Source: Dryococelus australis (lineage: Eukaryota; Arthropoda; Insecta; Phasmatodea; Phasmatidae). Taken from it: a stretch of DNA of 64,000 bases. A model generated the notes under the pieces. That model made no database searches and had not been told where the DNA came from. It saw only the letters and a list, made by a program, of their open reading frames with translations. Shown here in pieces: positions 35,894 through 46,899 of the stretch. The position numbers were made by a program, and so were the translations under genes. The number at the start of each line of letters is the position of its first letter. Within the stretch, counting starts at the first letter, position 1. The stretch is from positions 131,161,663 through 131,225,662 of the forward strand of contig CM057000.1 in assembly GCA_029891345.1 (NCBI GenBank), given 5' to 3'.

Positions 35894-36994
35894 AGCAGAA
35901 AATGGTGAAATATTGTAATGAGCATCGTCCCTTAAAAAATTGCAGAAACTAGTAATAAGAGAGTAAAACTTGACCAAATATAACACGTATTTATTCAACA
36001 TTCAACAATCCAAAATCCATGCACAGGTACTTCGTTGCCACCCAACACACTAGTACGTGCGATTGTCTCCAGGGTATCAACCTACGGACAACGATCAGGT
36101 TTGGCTTAAGGCTCGTCTAAGAAAGAAGGCGTAGAACTGTTGCAATTTTTAATAACACAAAACATAATTTCATCATAAACTTGACATCAAAATCACATAG
36201 ATTTTAAATACATTTATAAAGCGTTTGTGGCTTCTTTAAGTTGTTTTCTTGTTTGAGCCAGTTACGTTTCGTAATTTCCATAAGAATTCGTTTAGAAAGT
36301 ATGATCGTACTACATAAAATAAGTTTCCATTAATATACAAAATTGCAGTATGTTCGGTAGAATAAAAACATATATTTTAATTAAGTGACTGTAACTTAGT
36401 TATGGGTATTTTGAATAATTATGATGTAGTTGCAATTTATTGTTACAAACTAAAACTGTAGCTTTCCAATATGTTTTAATAAAATATTAAAAGAAAAGAG
36501 TGCTCTAAATGTTATGTGTTTCGATTTACGTGCAATTAAGTCACTCGGAAATTATTTCGTTGTATATACCAGACACACACAACCAACACAGAAATCGTAG
36601 GTTACAGTTAGAAACCTGTTATCAACAGAAGTTATAAATAAAATCAAAATAAGTACTCACTTGGTTCATAAAGTTATGTTTTGGCATGATTAATTCAGCT
36701 GTTTTTTGGGAGATATTTTCAGGAAAGCGGTATTACAACGCCTAAAGTGTCTTGTCGACATGTTATATAAGGGTCGATGTTCCTTCGTGCACATTCTAAT
36801 CGATTCTGTGTAGTGTAGTGTAATAATATCACTTCACGTGACAGCATCTTCGATCGAGTGGCACAAACACCCACAATATGGACTTTGTTAACCGTTTAGC
36901 AGTAAAATATACAGATAATACGTTTTTTTTTTTGCCAAACAGTTTCTCCTTTTCAATATTTATTCGGCTGCACCCCTACTCATCCAGGGTTATA
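35894..36994. other. AT-rich, no supported gene
   Basis: A TATATAA at 36764 precedes a short ATG-initiated frame at about 36877 that has no recognisable motif. I do not call a gene. Confidence 0.45.
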
Positions 36995-37412
36995 CGCTGT
37001 TCACGCTAAAATAAGCACTTTTGAAAGCCCTGCTCAAGATCTACTTGTATACACGTTGTGTATTCTTCCTCCTTATGTAAAATTAACATTTCCATGGACC
37101 TCATCACTTTATTCATGCGTCGGTTAAGTTAAACTGTGAAATTATTAGAAAAATAAATATTGTACAAATATCCTCATTTTTACACTTCGATACATAAAAA
37201 AAAACAGAAAGCAGGTAAATAATTGAAGTTATGATAAATAGTTACCTAACACTTTTTATTCGATTTTAAGATATGGAACTAGTTTCCCCTCCATCGTTAC
37301 CAACTTTACTGGGCGCATGTTCCTCAATGCGCCCGTTAAAATAAATACAGGTAGCGACAGTGACTTTTTTCTAAGGTTGTTTTCAAAAGTTCTCACTTTG
37401 TCGTGAACAGTC
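36995..37412 (+). mobile_element. Long-form MITE, copy L3
   Basis: 418 bp. CGCTGTTCACGCTAAAATAA at the left and CACTTTGTCGTGAACAGTC at the right. The interior is collinear with L2. Confidence 0.92.
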
Positions 37413-37877
37413 TTTAATAGTCAACGCAATTATTAACATATATACCGCAATTTGAATTATCCCGAAACACGATTACCACGAAACTTTTTTCATCACATGT
37501 AGATAAATAAAAATAAATATCAGGTCAGCCAACACACTGTTTGTAAATATCCGCGATACATCTACAGGCTGTCTTGTTTGTTGTGCTCGTTTCTCATTGG
37601 CCACGTAACCGTTGTCTTACTGTGGTCGTGGCCAGTACAAAATGCACTTCCACGATTTTGTTACGGGAACGCTAAGGTGATTATCGCCGGGGGCTTTAGT
37701 CATCGGCCGGAAACGTGTCTGGCTCGCCTCGGCGAACTTTTGAGCCAGCAATATTAATTCAGCGGTGGAGTGGCCAATCTCTTTAGGAGACCAAGCAGGT
37801 AGGTGTCGTTGAATATAGCGCAGCCGCCAATGAAACAACGGACTTTGCTCACTTGTTTACGAGGCAGTGGAGTCTAT
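37413..37877. other. No supported gene
   Basis: A minus-strand ORF at 37617-37838 has no family motif. Confidence 0.4.
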
Positions 37878-38660
37878 CCGGAATCACATACCCCCGACGA
37901 GCCCGACACCGCAAGCACGACACGACACTTTAAACTAAACAACCAATTAAATACAAGATAGATCTTATGTAAGCCTGGCAATTCTGTCGTACGACCAGCA
38001 ATTTTGGATTAGAAATTATTTATATTCTTCGTCGTGTCGTGCGGTACGAAGCACAGAATGTACAACATTTCAAAACGAAATTGTATTGCAAGCTTTCCCT
38101 GCAATGGTAAATACACAAAAAAAAAAAATTGAAAATAACTGTATCTAACTCTAAAAAACAATAATTTTACCTTTGTATCCATTAGCGATACCAATTTGGC
38201 ACCATTATGTATTACAAATTTCCCTCTTGTTCTCCGCCTTTGAGACTAACGTAGCCTATCAGCGCCTTCTAAATAGTTAGGTTAAATGCTGAGAGCGTCG
38301 TGTCGGTCGTGCTGCAAATACTAGTAGTCACATTGAAATGTGTCGTGGTTGCGTTTTTGGTCGTGTCGTGCTGTGTTGGTCGGGGTTATGTGATTCCGGT
38401 AATATAAATAATAATTTTATATTTTTATTTATTAGCTATAAAACACTGTCACCATAATGTATTCCAAATTTCCCATCTGCCCACCGCCTTTGAAACTAGC
38501 GTAGTTAATCAGCGCCTTCTAAATGGATCCAAAAAATTCTACTCGTTGTGTCGCGTCAGTAAACAGCCGGGCTGTAAATTCGAGCAGGCACATTGAAAAT
38601 GGTCGTAGTTGCGGTTTTTGTCGTGTCGTACTGTGCTCGTCGGGGCTATATGATTCCGCC
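37878..38660. mobile_element. Inverted-repeat element T5 with a duplicated right end
   Basis: The left end CCGGAATCACATACCCCCGA is inverted at 38380-38399 (GGGGTTATGTGATTCCGG) and again at 38641-38660 (GGGGCTATATGATTCCGCC). The subterminal region is rich in CGTGTCGTG. The ~200 bp before each right end are related (CACCGCCTTTGA..., CAGCGCCTTCTAAAT), so the element has two right ends ~260 bp apart. Confidence 0.7.
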
Positions 38661-38867
38661 ATCGCCGAAAGATAACACGAATGTTGCACGTATCTACAGA
38701 TGGTCTTCGGACTCTATTAACTAAGAGCATGTTTTACTAACACTCCGTCACCTATAGCATTCTATTCATTTTAATTGAATTTAATGCATGCAATAATTTT
38801 TTTAATTTTTACTTCTCTGTCGCAAGGGTTTTCACGCCTCTCTTAACGGCTTTTCCCTTGCTTTTCA

Positions 38868-39497
38868 TAGTTAAGACTAGCTCTAAGTACACTTAGGGAG
38901 GTAGTCATGGCCCCAAAGTGCAGACCATGGCTACCCAATCCCTCTTTGCAGTGATGCGTGTGTCCTTGCATGATTTTCCTTCCTAAATCCTGTTCACGAT
39001 AAAGTGACCACTTTTGAAATCAACCTAAGAAAAATCCACTGCTACTAACGTCATATATTTAAACGGGTGCAGAGAGTGACAGGCGCCCAGTAAAGTTGGT
39101 AATGTTGGAGGGAATGAAGTTCCATATCTTAACGTCAAATAGAATGTGTTAGGTAACCATTTATAACTTAAATTATTTCTTTCGCTTCCTGTTATTTTTA
39201 ATAAATCGAAGAGTAAAAACGAGCAGATATGTAAAGTATTTACTTTTCTAATAATTTCACAGTTTTACCAGACCGACGCATGAATAAAGTGATGAAGCCC
39301 ATGGCAATGTTAATTTTACATAAGGCGGAAAAATACACAACGGGCATACAAGTAGATCTTAAGCATAACTTTCAAAAGTGCTCACTTTATTGTGAACAGC
39401 CTACAGTAGGGGTTTGGGGTTAGCACTGAGAAGCAATAAAATCCCGCCCTACCTTCGGGCCTTAACTTCACGTAACACTTAGAATAAGGTAATTTAG
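38868..39497 (+). repeat. Dispersed repeat R2, split by MITE L4
   Basis: 38868-38988 and 39402-39497 match the two halves of 21340-21545 (GGCTACCCAATCCCTCTTTG and CTTGCATGATTTTCC before the gap, GAAGCAATAAAATC after it). Confidence 0.8.
38989..39401 (-). mobile_element. Long-form MITE, copy L4, nested in R2
   Basis: 413 bp. CCTGTTCACGATAAAGTGAC at the left and CACTTTATTGTGAACAGCC at the right. It interrupts R2, and comparison with 21286-21545 gives its boundaries to within a few bases. Confidence 0.92.
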
Positions 39498-39519
39498 AAG
39501 AAAGAAAGTCTCTGCAAAT

Positions 39520-39980
39520 GGTCAGTTCGAACACGGTCTGGATTCCCTTGGTCGCGGCGCCGAGTACGGTGTGGTTTGAGGGCGGGTGTTGGTTAAAGGC
39601 AGGGGGGGGGGAGGAGGCAGGTGGTGGCACAAAGTGCTGGCGATGGCATGCGCGCGCGCGAGTGAGTGTGTGTGTGTGTGTGTGTGGAGGGGCCACGGCC
39701 ACAAGGCGCAGGCCCGGCAGGTGCTGCCGCGCTGCCCGCCACCTGCCGTCGTCGCTACACACTACACACAAAAAACCTGACACGCGCCACACGTCCTGTC
39801 CTGAGCCGGCTGCCAAGGTAAAGTAGGGACACCAGCCAGCGTCTTGGCGCGCCACACCTGCCGTCGTCTTACGTCGTCAGTTGTGACGCCGCCGGCCGTG
39901 CAAGATCCTCCACACCGTGTGCTCACTCTCAGGGCCGTGTGCACTGAGCCACGGTCGTAGAAGACACGCCTATCCAACAA
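39520..39980. other. GC- and CpG-rich patch
   Basis: An unusually GC-rich ~450-bp stretch with poly-G (39603) and GC/GT repeats (39650-39687). ORFs are open on both strands (minus 39382-39855), as expected from composition. It might be a promoter or first exon of a host gene, but nothing confirms this. Confidence 0.35.
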
Positions 39981-40313
39981 CGTCAGCGAATCGACCCACT
40001 TATTGACTGACTTGGTTCATGCAGTAGCCGCAGATCGCTGCAAGCATTGCTGGTATAGGAATAACACCATGCAGATACGAACGTAATTTAACCATTTCAA
40101 GGAAAAATTGCAATTCCCCTTCCTACGCTAGCCATGTAAACGTGCGCACTACTTCGGTAGCAGCGCTCTGCGGCTGGGTTCATGAACTAAATAGGTAAAT
40201 AAGGGCGTCAATTTTTCAAACTAGTGTCCAGACCTATCTTCTGCGGCCGTGCACGGAACAGTCTAGTCGCCCCTAACACTAGAAACACGGGGAAATCGTC
40301 ACATTTAGTATTA

Positions 40314-40858
40314 GGGCCGGTTGCACCAACATCGTGCCCTATCCGAGATCGAATGATCTTAGTTCCGAACCAGAATCCAGTTTGATGTTTGTTCCAATGT
40401 AAAAATGTTGCACCAATGAAATTTCATGATTCTGGATCTTTGATGCATCGATCTTAGTTCCAAAGTGAGAGATCGATATTAAGAACGAGACAAATTTTGC
40501 TATTGGTTCGTAATATATGACGTCATGGAAGTAGGCGTATATTTCATAATAGATAGAACTACATGTGCGATCTTTTATCTGTTTTAAGTGAATTATTGCT
40601 GCACGGATTTTACTGAATAATATTCAAGTACGTATAATGTTGTTTCAATTTCCCAAGAAAACAATCGAACGTAGTTATATCTGTTGGCGTATTTTCAAAC
40701 TACATTTGTTGACGATAGCTGCTGATCTTGGATCGAGATTTCGGCGGTTCGAAATGAACTTGATCTCGATCTCCAGTCCAGCTCTGAACTCGAATGATGC
40801 AACAGTTTTCAGATACGATTTCAGATCTAGTTTCGAACCACGATTGTGCAACCGGCCC
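40314..40858 (-). mobile_element. Harbinger-like MITE H2
   Basis: 545 bp with GGGCCGGTTGCACCA ends, flanked by TTA at 40311-40313 and 40859-40861. It is collinear with H1 when inverted, including GTGGTTCGAAACTAGATCTG near its right end. The ORFs at 40637-40927 are within the element and have no coding meaning. Confidence 0.9.
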
Positions 40859-40861
40859 TTA

Positions 40862-42608
40862 GTCATCCTTGTTTGTAAAGTTGCGAAAAGGGCTGTATGC
40901 AGAGAAGTATCTGAAATCGGCATTTGATTACTCGTTGCGTGTATGCTCAGTTACTTTTAGTTGTAGTGGCACTTACTTTTTAAGTGGAGAAATCTAGTTT
41001 CCGAACGACCTCCCTAAATTGCTGTCTAGTGGAGATTTCCTGCAATATGGCGGTAACAAGATCCGTATTTGACTAAAGATTTAAAGTTTTTTATGTGTAC
41101 GGGGCTGTATACTCACACATTCTTGTTAAGAGAATGTATTTATGGAACTCGAACACTACATATACGGTTATATTGTAATTTTTTCTTCAATTTCGTTTAG
41201 CAAAAATAACGTGTTAATTGGTATACAATAGCGATAAACACATTACCGTAACTAGATAGCGCTAACGATAATAAATTTTATTTATTATTACAGGTTTTTA
41301 GTAATTCTTGTATGTAAGTGTAAATTATTTAAATGTACACGGATTAATGAACTAAAAATAGGAAGGTTTACAGAATGTTTACATTTACGAAACAAACTAC
41401 GTTTCTGTAACATTAACTATATTACACAAGAACAATAACGCTTAAGCAAAATATATTTACAAAATCGTACATGTAAATGGCTTCGTACATGTAAATTGCT
41501 TTTAACTTCTTTGATTAGTTTTAATATAAATTAAATAACTTATGTCTGACGCTGGAGCTAGGTGAACTTTGAAATATTGCTAATAATTAATTAATGTCTT
41601 CCCTCATATATCCCTTCAAAAAATCTTGTAATAACATTATTTCATAAACTTTCGTTAACCACGTCTTAGAAACAGCAATTCCGCATATATTTATTAGTTT
41701 ACTGGCGGTATTTATAATTCTACATGCGTTTTCTGTTGATCCTGGGAAATAAATGACCTTTTTAAACCGTACAAGAATAATATGCGTATTTCGAGGAACA
41801 AACCTCTCCATTTTATTTCTTACGAGAAGAATCAGACGTCATAGTTTCTGCTACTTCCTATTGGCTGAGATCTATTGACGTCATTAATTTCGGGCAAGCT
41901 CGTGTATTCTCGTATTTAGTGACCATCCATACTAAACTTCATGAGTCCGCACTAGTGCTAAAACTAAAACTGTCTGAGCATACGAAGTCTAGTGACGCTT
42001 GGAATCTCCACTACAGGACGTGGCAGTGGTGCTTCTTTCTAGCGAACTGAGACTTGTGTCCTCTGAAAGCCTTCGGCATTATTTCTCTGACAGAGAAGGT
42101 AATCAATAGTGAAAAATAAAATATTGCTGGTATTTCACTTTCCTCGAATAAATGTACAGTGTTTTATGAAGTAGTAACATCTTTAATTTGTTACATTTTT
42201 GCATGATTAAAAACACAACTGCTGTGTGCAAATCACAGTATTTAATAATATTCACAAAATTAACCTAAATGAAACATGAACATAATAATATCATAATTTG
42301 TTACGTTCCATATCAAACGGAATATTGTTGTTATTACACATTTCACAATCTCAATGATTATGTTAAGTCGATAAAATAATTTTTAACACTGCTTTAGAAA
42401 CAACGAAATATATGTCTGGATATTTGAGGTTAGACTTGAAAACAACATGGCTGCCAGAGAGAGTGCGAGAGTGTGCACCGAGTGTACATCGTCGTTCACT
42501 ATCCCTCTCGCGCTCTCTTCTCGGAGTTGGGTCAGCAGAGAGGACTCTCTATGACGTCAAAAGTGAGCGAGAGAGTACTCTCTGGGCGAATTGGGACAAG
42601 ACCTAAGT
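40862..42608. other. No supported gene; short inverted motifs
   Basis: CTAGTGGAGATTTCC (41027) and GGAATCTCCACTAC (42001) face each other ~1 kb apart, as do TATGCTCAG (40945) and CTGAGCATA (41973). The two pairs cross, so they do not form one simple element. Rearranged MITE remains are likely. Confidence 0.4.
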
Positions 42609-43205
42609 CCTGGTTCACATGTACGCCGATCACGCAAAGCATAACAGATCGGAAGACTATAACAGCCAATCAGAAGACATCTTCAGTGTCAGCTCAAGTC
42701 GCGCAGAAAGGTTGAGCTCACGCCGATAGTTTCTGCTCATGGGAAGAGCAGACTTTGCCGATATTACCCAGAAGTCAGCTGGTTCACACATTTTATACCA
42801 CTAATTTCTTGGATAATCGACGTGTATTGATGTAAATGCATAGGATAGTTCAATGTACGTATTTACAATGAAATACGTGAATATAAACGCTAATTTTATT
42901 CAACATTTGTATTAAATAGTCGTAGTTTAAAAATGAACCGAAAGGTAGCACTAAATGTAAAATATTTTTGAATGTACAAATTAAATTACAATCTCTTGAA
43001 AATCAGTTTGTAAATAAATCGCACTATAATTGAATTAATAAACTAGAATAGAAAGACGAAAGCATCTAGTTTGTTTAGAATCTTGGCGTTAAAAATCACG
43101 AATTCCACAGCAAAATGGCTACGTAGAAAATTTGATTACATGTGAACAGCCATCAGTTCTGCCTGCTCTGTCTGTTCTGCGCGATCGGCGTACATGTGAA
43201 CCAGG
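42609..43205. mobile_element. Inverted-repeat element T3
   Basis: CCTGGTTCACATGTACGCCG at 42609 is matched perfectly inverted at 43186-43205. TAAG lies one or two bases outside each end, a possible target duplication. It is 597 bp, AT-rich inside and noncoding. The very well conserved ends suggest a recent insertion. Confidence 0.8.
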
Positions 43206-43259
43206 CATAAGTTCTACTTCCAGAACATACCTCCGCCTCAAGCAAACAAAGCTTAACCG

Positions 43260-43595
43260 AGTACAGATAATTACACCAAAGGGACAACGCATCACATTCG
43301 TGCGCACTCTGTGTAATAATATTTTGCATAAGAACTATTCCTCACTAGGCATTACAAATACACCTGTTTTCTCGCTGTTTTATTCATATTAATTATAAAT
43401 GAAATATTAGTATTTATAGATAGAATAAAATTAAAAGTTCTATTTAACAAAAAAAAAAAGAGGTACCTTTATTTTAACTGAAGTATAAAACACTTGTGAT
43501 GAATGACATATGTATTTTGGAAACAACCAAAGACGTCATCGGAGAGGTGATTTTTTTAAAGCTTCGATTCAGAAAATGTGAAGAAACCTCGAATA
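43260..43595 (+). repeat. Dispersed repeat R1, longest copy
   Basis: The first half matches 19305-19475 and the second half matches 24779-24912, so those two are partial copies of one family. Confidence 0.65.
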
Positions 43596-44066
43596 TATTT
43601 TACGTTCTGTGAGCTCCACTTCACTTCACTTCTGGTTTTATGCCCTTGGTTCCCCGTACAACCATAGACGAAATCTGTTCCATAGTCATGTTTACACAAG
43701 GTTTGAATTCTCCAACTTGTGAGTGACGATTCGTGGCACAACTCTGTTTCATGCCCAGAGCATGACACTTAAAATGACACTGACGTCAGTGACATGCTCA
43801 GAGTATGACACTGACGTCGAGGCACATAACAATTTTACCTGTTAAGAGTGAGATGGACCCCCGCGTCCAAGGTCAAGAAGCGAGAGAGCGATACGGGCAA
43901 CAATAAAACACGTCACTGAGGTCCCTTACGCACGGGCGACTGCGGCGTGTCCCAGCCACCAATGGCGACCACACAGTCGCGTAGAATCTTGCACACGAGC
44001 GAGCCGCTTTTGGGTGGCGTGTAATAGCGACTATTGCAGTCTGTGCCTGCCCGCTGCGTCTACACA

Positions 44067-45785
44067 ATGGCGTCATTTGATTCCGGCAAATTCATTATAG
44101 AAGTAGAATCACGTCCTGCAATTTGGGATACAATAAATTGTAGGTATGGCAACAAACTTGCGCGAGGAAAAGCCTGGGAAGAATTATGCGGTATATTCGT
44201 CAAGAATTCCGAAGAAATGGGTGCATCAGACAAAAACAACGGAGGTTAGTTGATTTCACAGTAACTATATTAATAGTAAATATGTAAACGTGTCAAGACC
44301 CTAGAGACACGATTAACATGCAAATATAGGATATTATCTTGTGTATGCAGTTGACTGCTATTCTAACCATCGAAAGCGCACCTTATGATAGAGAAATGCA
44401 AGATAGCTTATAATGAATACATTGTTCTTCTAAGTAGGGCCGTCATTTAATTCGAACAACTTCAAATATAAAACAGTTTATACAAGAAAATGAAAACAGC
44501 TATAACTGGTATTTTGTAAATTTTCTAGTATTGCATCCTATGCTGCCACGGCAAAGATCCTTCTACCGCTGGAAAAGTATTGCGCAAACTTTTCTCTGAT
44601 TGTTAATGCAGATCGCATGTTCGCTGGTTATATTAAAGCGTCCCCTTCCTCCAGTCCAATTATGCTCAAAGTACAGTCGAAGTCTACGCCGTCTGTTTCC
44701 GTGACAAAATTGTGTAGTGCAACAACATGCCTTAATAAGAGTTGCAGCATCATTAACGTTAATATTTAATGCTCTGTGAAAGATGCGCCACTTGTTTGTG
44801 AGAATAACAAACGAGCATTCTATGTAGCGTCTCGCTCTCGACAGTAGATAGTGTATGTTTTCTTTTCCCGCGACAAATTTTTCCCACCGTATGGCCTTTG
44901 CATGTGCGTGGAAAGATCAAAGGCTTCATCGCCAACGAAAGTGAAAGGAAGAGGTTTGCCACCCATTCTTATTGGTTTGTCACTTAGAATGTGTAAAGCA
45001 TTTACCTTAAGGTTTTGTAACAGCAGACTATTTTGATACATTGCTGAATCAGATGCCTTACCATAGGAACCAATATCAACAAATGTGTACCTGTAATTAG
45101 AATCGCATATAGCTAACAATACCATGGAGAAATATTTCTTGTAGCAAAAATATGATAATCCACTGCCAGCTGGTTGAATGAGCCGTATATGTTTGCCGTC
45201 AATTGCCCCTAAGCAGTTGGGGAAATTAGCCTGTGTTTCAAAACCGTTTGCAATTTTCAGCCACTCATCTTCAGTTAGATCTGGAAAACAGATGTCATGT
45301 AGATGCTACCAAATTGTCTCACAAACTTCTATTACTATCTTCCACGCAGAGGAAATTCCACATCAAAATATGTAATGAACATCTGTAAGAAATAGGCACC
45401 TGTAAAAAATAGTAAATATTAATATTCTGCATCTTACAATAATGAGGTGTTTTTCTTTTCAGCTGTGGACCTACAGCGACAGTGGAAGAGTTTTCGTGAC
45501 TCATTTCGAAGGGAGCTGGCCAAAATTAAAAAAATGAAATCCGGCTCAGCTGCAGACACTGCTAGGAAAGAGTACATTTACTACAAACAGATATCCTTTC
45601 TTCCTCCTGTCTGCGAGACAAAGCTACCAGAGGAAACTTACGAAGACCATGCAGTGGAAACACTTACGGCAGATACATTGCCTACAATATTGTTTTATTT
45701 TACATATATTAAAACAGATATTGTAATACTCCACATACTGTTAATCATTTGTAAACAGCAACTTGTTATTAAATACCTATGCCAA

Positions 45786-45833
<48 letters not shown>

Positions 45834-45845
45834 AGGTTCTTGTGA
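44067..45845 (+). CDS. MADF-domain protein of the Harbinger element (two exons)
   Basis: Exon 1 runs from ATG 44067 to 44244 with donor GTTAGT. Exon 2 starts at 45463 after TTTTCAG, and the phase fits (one base plus two). Exon 1 encodes KFIIEVESRPAIWD and a KAWEELCGIF stretch. Exon 2 continues with VDLQRQWKSFRDSFRREL, KIKKMKSGSAAD and YYKQISFLPP. This is the order of a MADF domain, the DNA-binding fold used by the accessory protein of PIF/Harbinger elements, which in known members helps the transposase bind the ends and enter the nucleus. The frame is open through the splice. After about residue 120 it enters a GT/AT microsatellite (45789-45834), so the natural C-terminus is probably altered or lies in a further exon. 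The intron contains the second transposase exon on the other strand. Confidence 0.8.
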
Positions 45846-46454
45846 GTGTAGACATAAAACTCTGTCCTGTAGAAACACATTAATTTATCCATAAAAATGA
45901 ATTTCAGTACGTGCTTACATTCGGCCCTACTTACTTAACCTAGCCAATCTGATAAAAGTAAGTTATACCCTGTGAATTACGATGTGTCCGTGGCCTACCA
46001 ATAACAACTGTTCATTATAAAAACCAGTTGCCAGAAATGTGACTGATTAGGCTATGTTCTATTTATTTATAGATTAACATAGTTTTGCTGAATTAGCTAA
46101 TAGTACCCACCTTAGTGTAATCGCAAGTCTCTCCTCGGCTGGTATACTCTTCCTCATATTTGTATCAGCTTTCCCGATGTGTGTTTTCAGTAAGGACACA
46201 AGTTCGTCCAAAGAGTTTTTCGACATCCTGAAATAGTTATGAAACTTACAGCTGTCTTGTTTTAATTCACTCTCAATGGTGTAAAATTGTCCACTCGTCA
46301 ATCGATCCGCGGTTAATGGATGCATCCACGACAATTGCTGTTGTTTACGACGACGGCGACTCAGGATGAGCACAAGAAGAATATTTTCTTCACCGGGTTC
46401 CATGTTTACAACTGCGTCTTCTGCGGCGTGAATCTTGCGCAAGAGCGACGACAT
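44640..46454 (-). pseudogene. PIF/Harbinger DDE transposase, inactivated
   Basis: Exon 1 (46454-46111) begins MSSLLRKIH and contains FHNYFRMSKNSLDELVSLL and PAEERLAITLR. Its donor is GTGGGT. Exon 2 starts at 45399 after TTTTTACAG and joins in phase. It holds KIVIEVCETIW, NCLGAIDGKHI with the first catalytic Asp (codon 45198-45200), TFVDIGSYGKASDS, FVGDEAF with the second Asp (44929-44931), and RPYGGKNL. The catalytic Glu (44818-44820) lies in another frame within RRYIEC. So all three catalytic residues can be seen. Damage seen: stops at 45363-45365 (TGA) and 45306-45308 (TAG), a frameshift in an A-run near 44870, and another near 44725 before LHNFV. The gene is dead. Exon 1 and exon 2 flank the second exon of the MADF gene on the opposite strand. 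Confidence 0.88.
45789..45834. repeat. (GT)n(AT)n microsatellite
   Basis: GT run then AT run inside the MADF reading frame, making a Cys-Val/Tyr-Ile tail. Confidence 0.97.
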
Positions 46455-46899
46455 CGTGCCACAGAGACGCGCCGACAGCGTGACGTGGCACAGTGGGGCG
46501 ACCGAGTCGCAAGGGGCCTAGCACGCACGCCTAGCGCCTTATCGCTCCTACGCGCAAGGCGTGCAGTGTTTCCGTCGCAACGCTGTACTGTGCAAATTAG
46601 ATCTGTAACATGGCGATTTTATTACATGCGATGAAAGGCCACAGATTAAACTACGCCTCTATCTTTGTACTTTTATCTTGTGGCTTAAGGAAACAGCATA
46701 GGCAAGCTTTAAAAATGCGATATATGACCATATAATAGTTTTTTGTCTTTTCTGACAAAAAGTCGTATTTGCAGAACATTTATTTACTCAGATACGCGTA
46801 TTTGCGCAAACAAATATTTCACGAAAAATGCGTACATGTCACGCCATTTGTCTAGTTCTTTGGCGAGTTGTTCATACTTTGTCACAGACATCAAAGTAC

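Larger units (their letters stand above)
43842..46829. mobile_element. PIF/Harbinger DNA transposon with two interleaved genes
   Basis: The left terminus is TTAAGAGTGAGATGG. Its right part (46535-46829) matches the left part of the MITE at 30975-31444, inverted. The last ~20 bp of the right end are replaced after 46829, so the right terminal repeat is lost. The element carries the usual PIF/Harbinger pair: a MADF/Myb-like accessory protein gene and a DDE_Tnp_4-type transposase gene. They lie on opposite strands with interleaved exons. Confidence 0.88.

Noticed and set aside
36764-37010. TATATAA with a short ATG frame downstream
   Set aside because: The frame is under 50 codons and ends in a MITE. 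The Initiator match is weak, so a promoter call is not supported.
39382-39855. Minus-strand 157-codon ORF
   Set aside because: Lies in a GC-rich patch with open frames on both strands, crosses GT/GC repeats and poly-G, and shows no domain. Composition explains it.
40637-40927. ORFs on both strands
   Set aside because: They lie almost entirely inside MITE H2, which is noncoding in its other copy H1.
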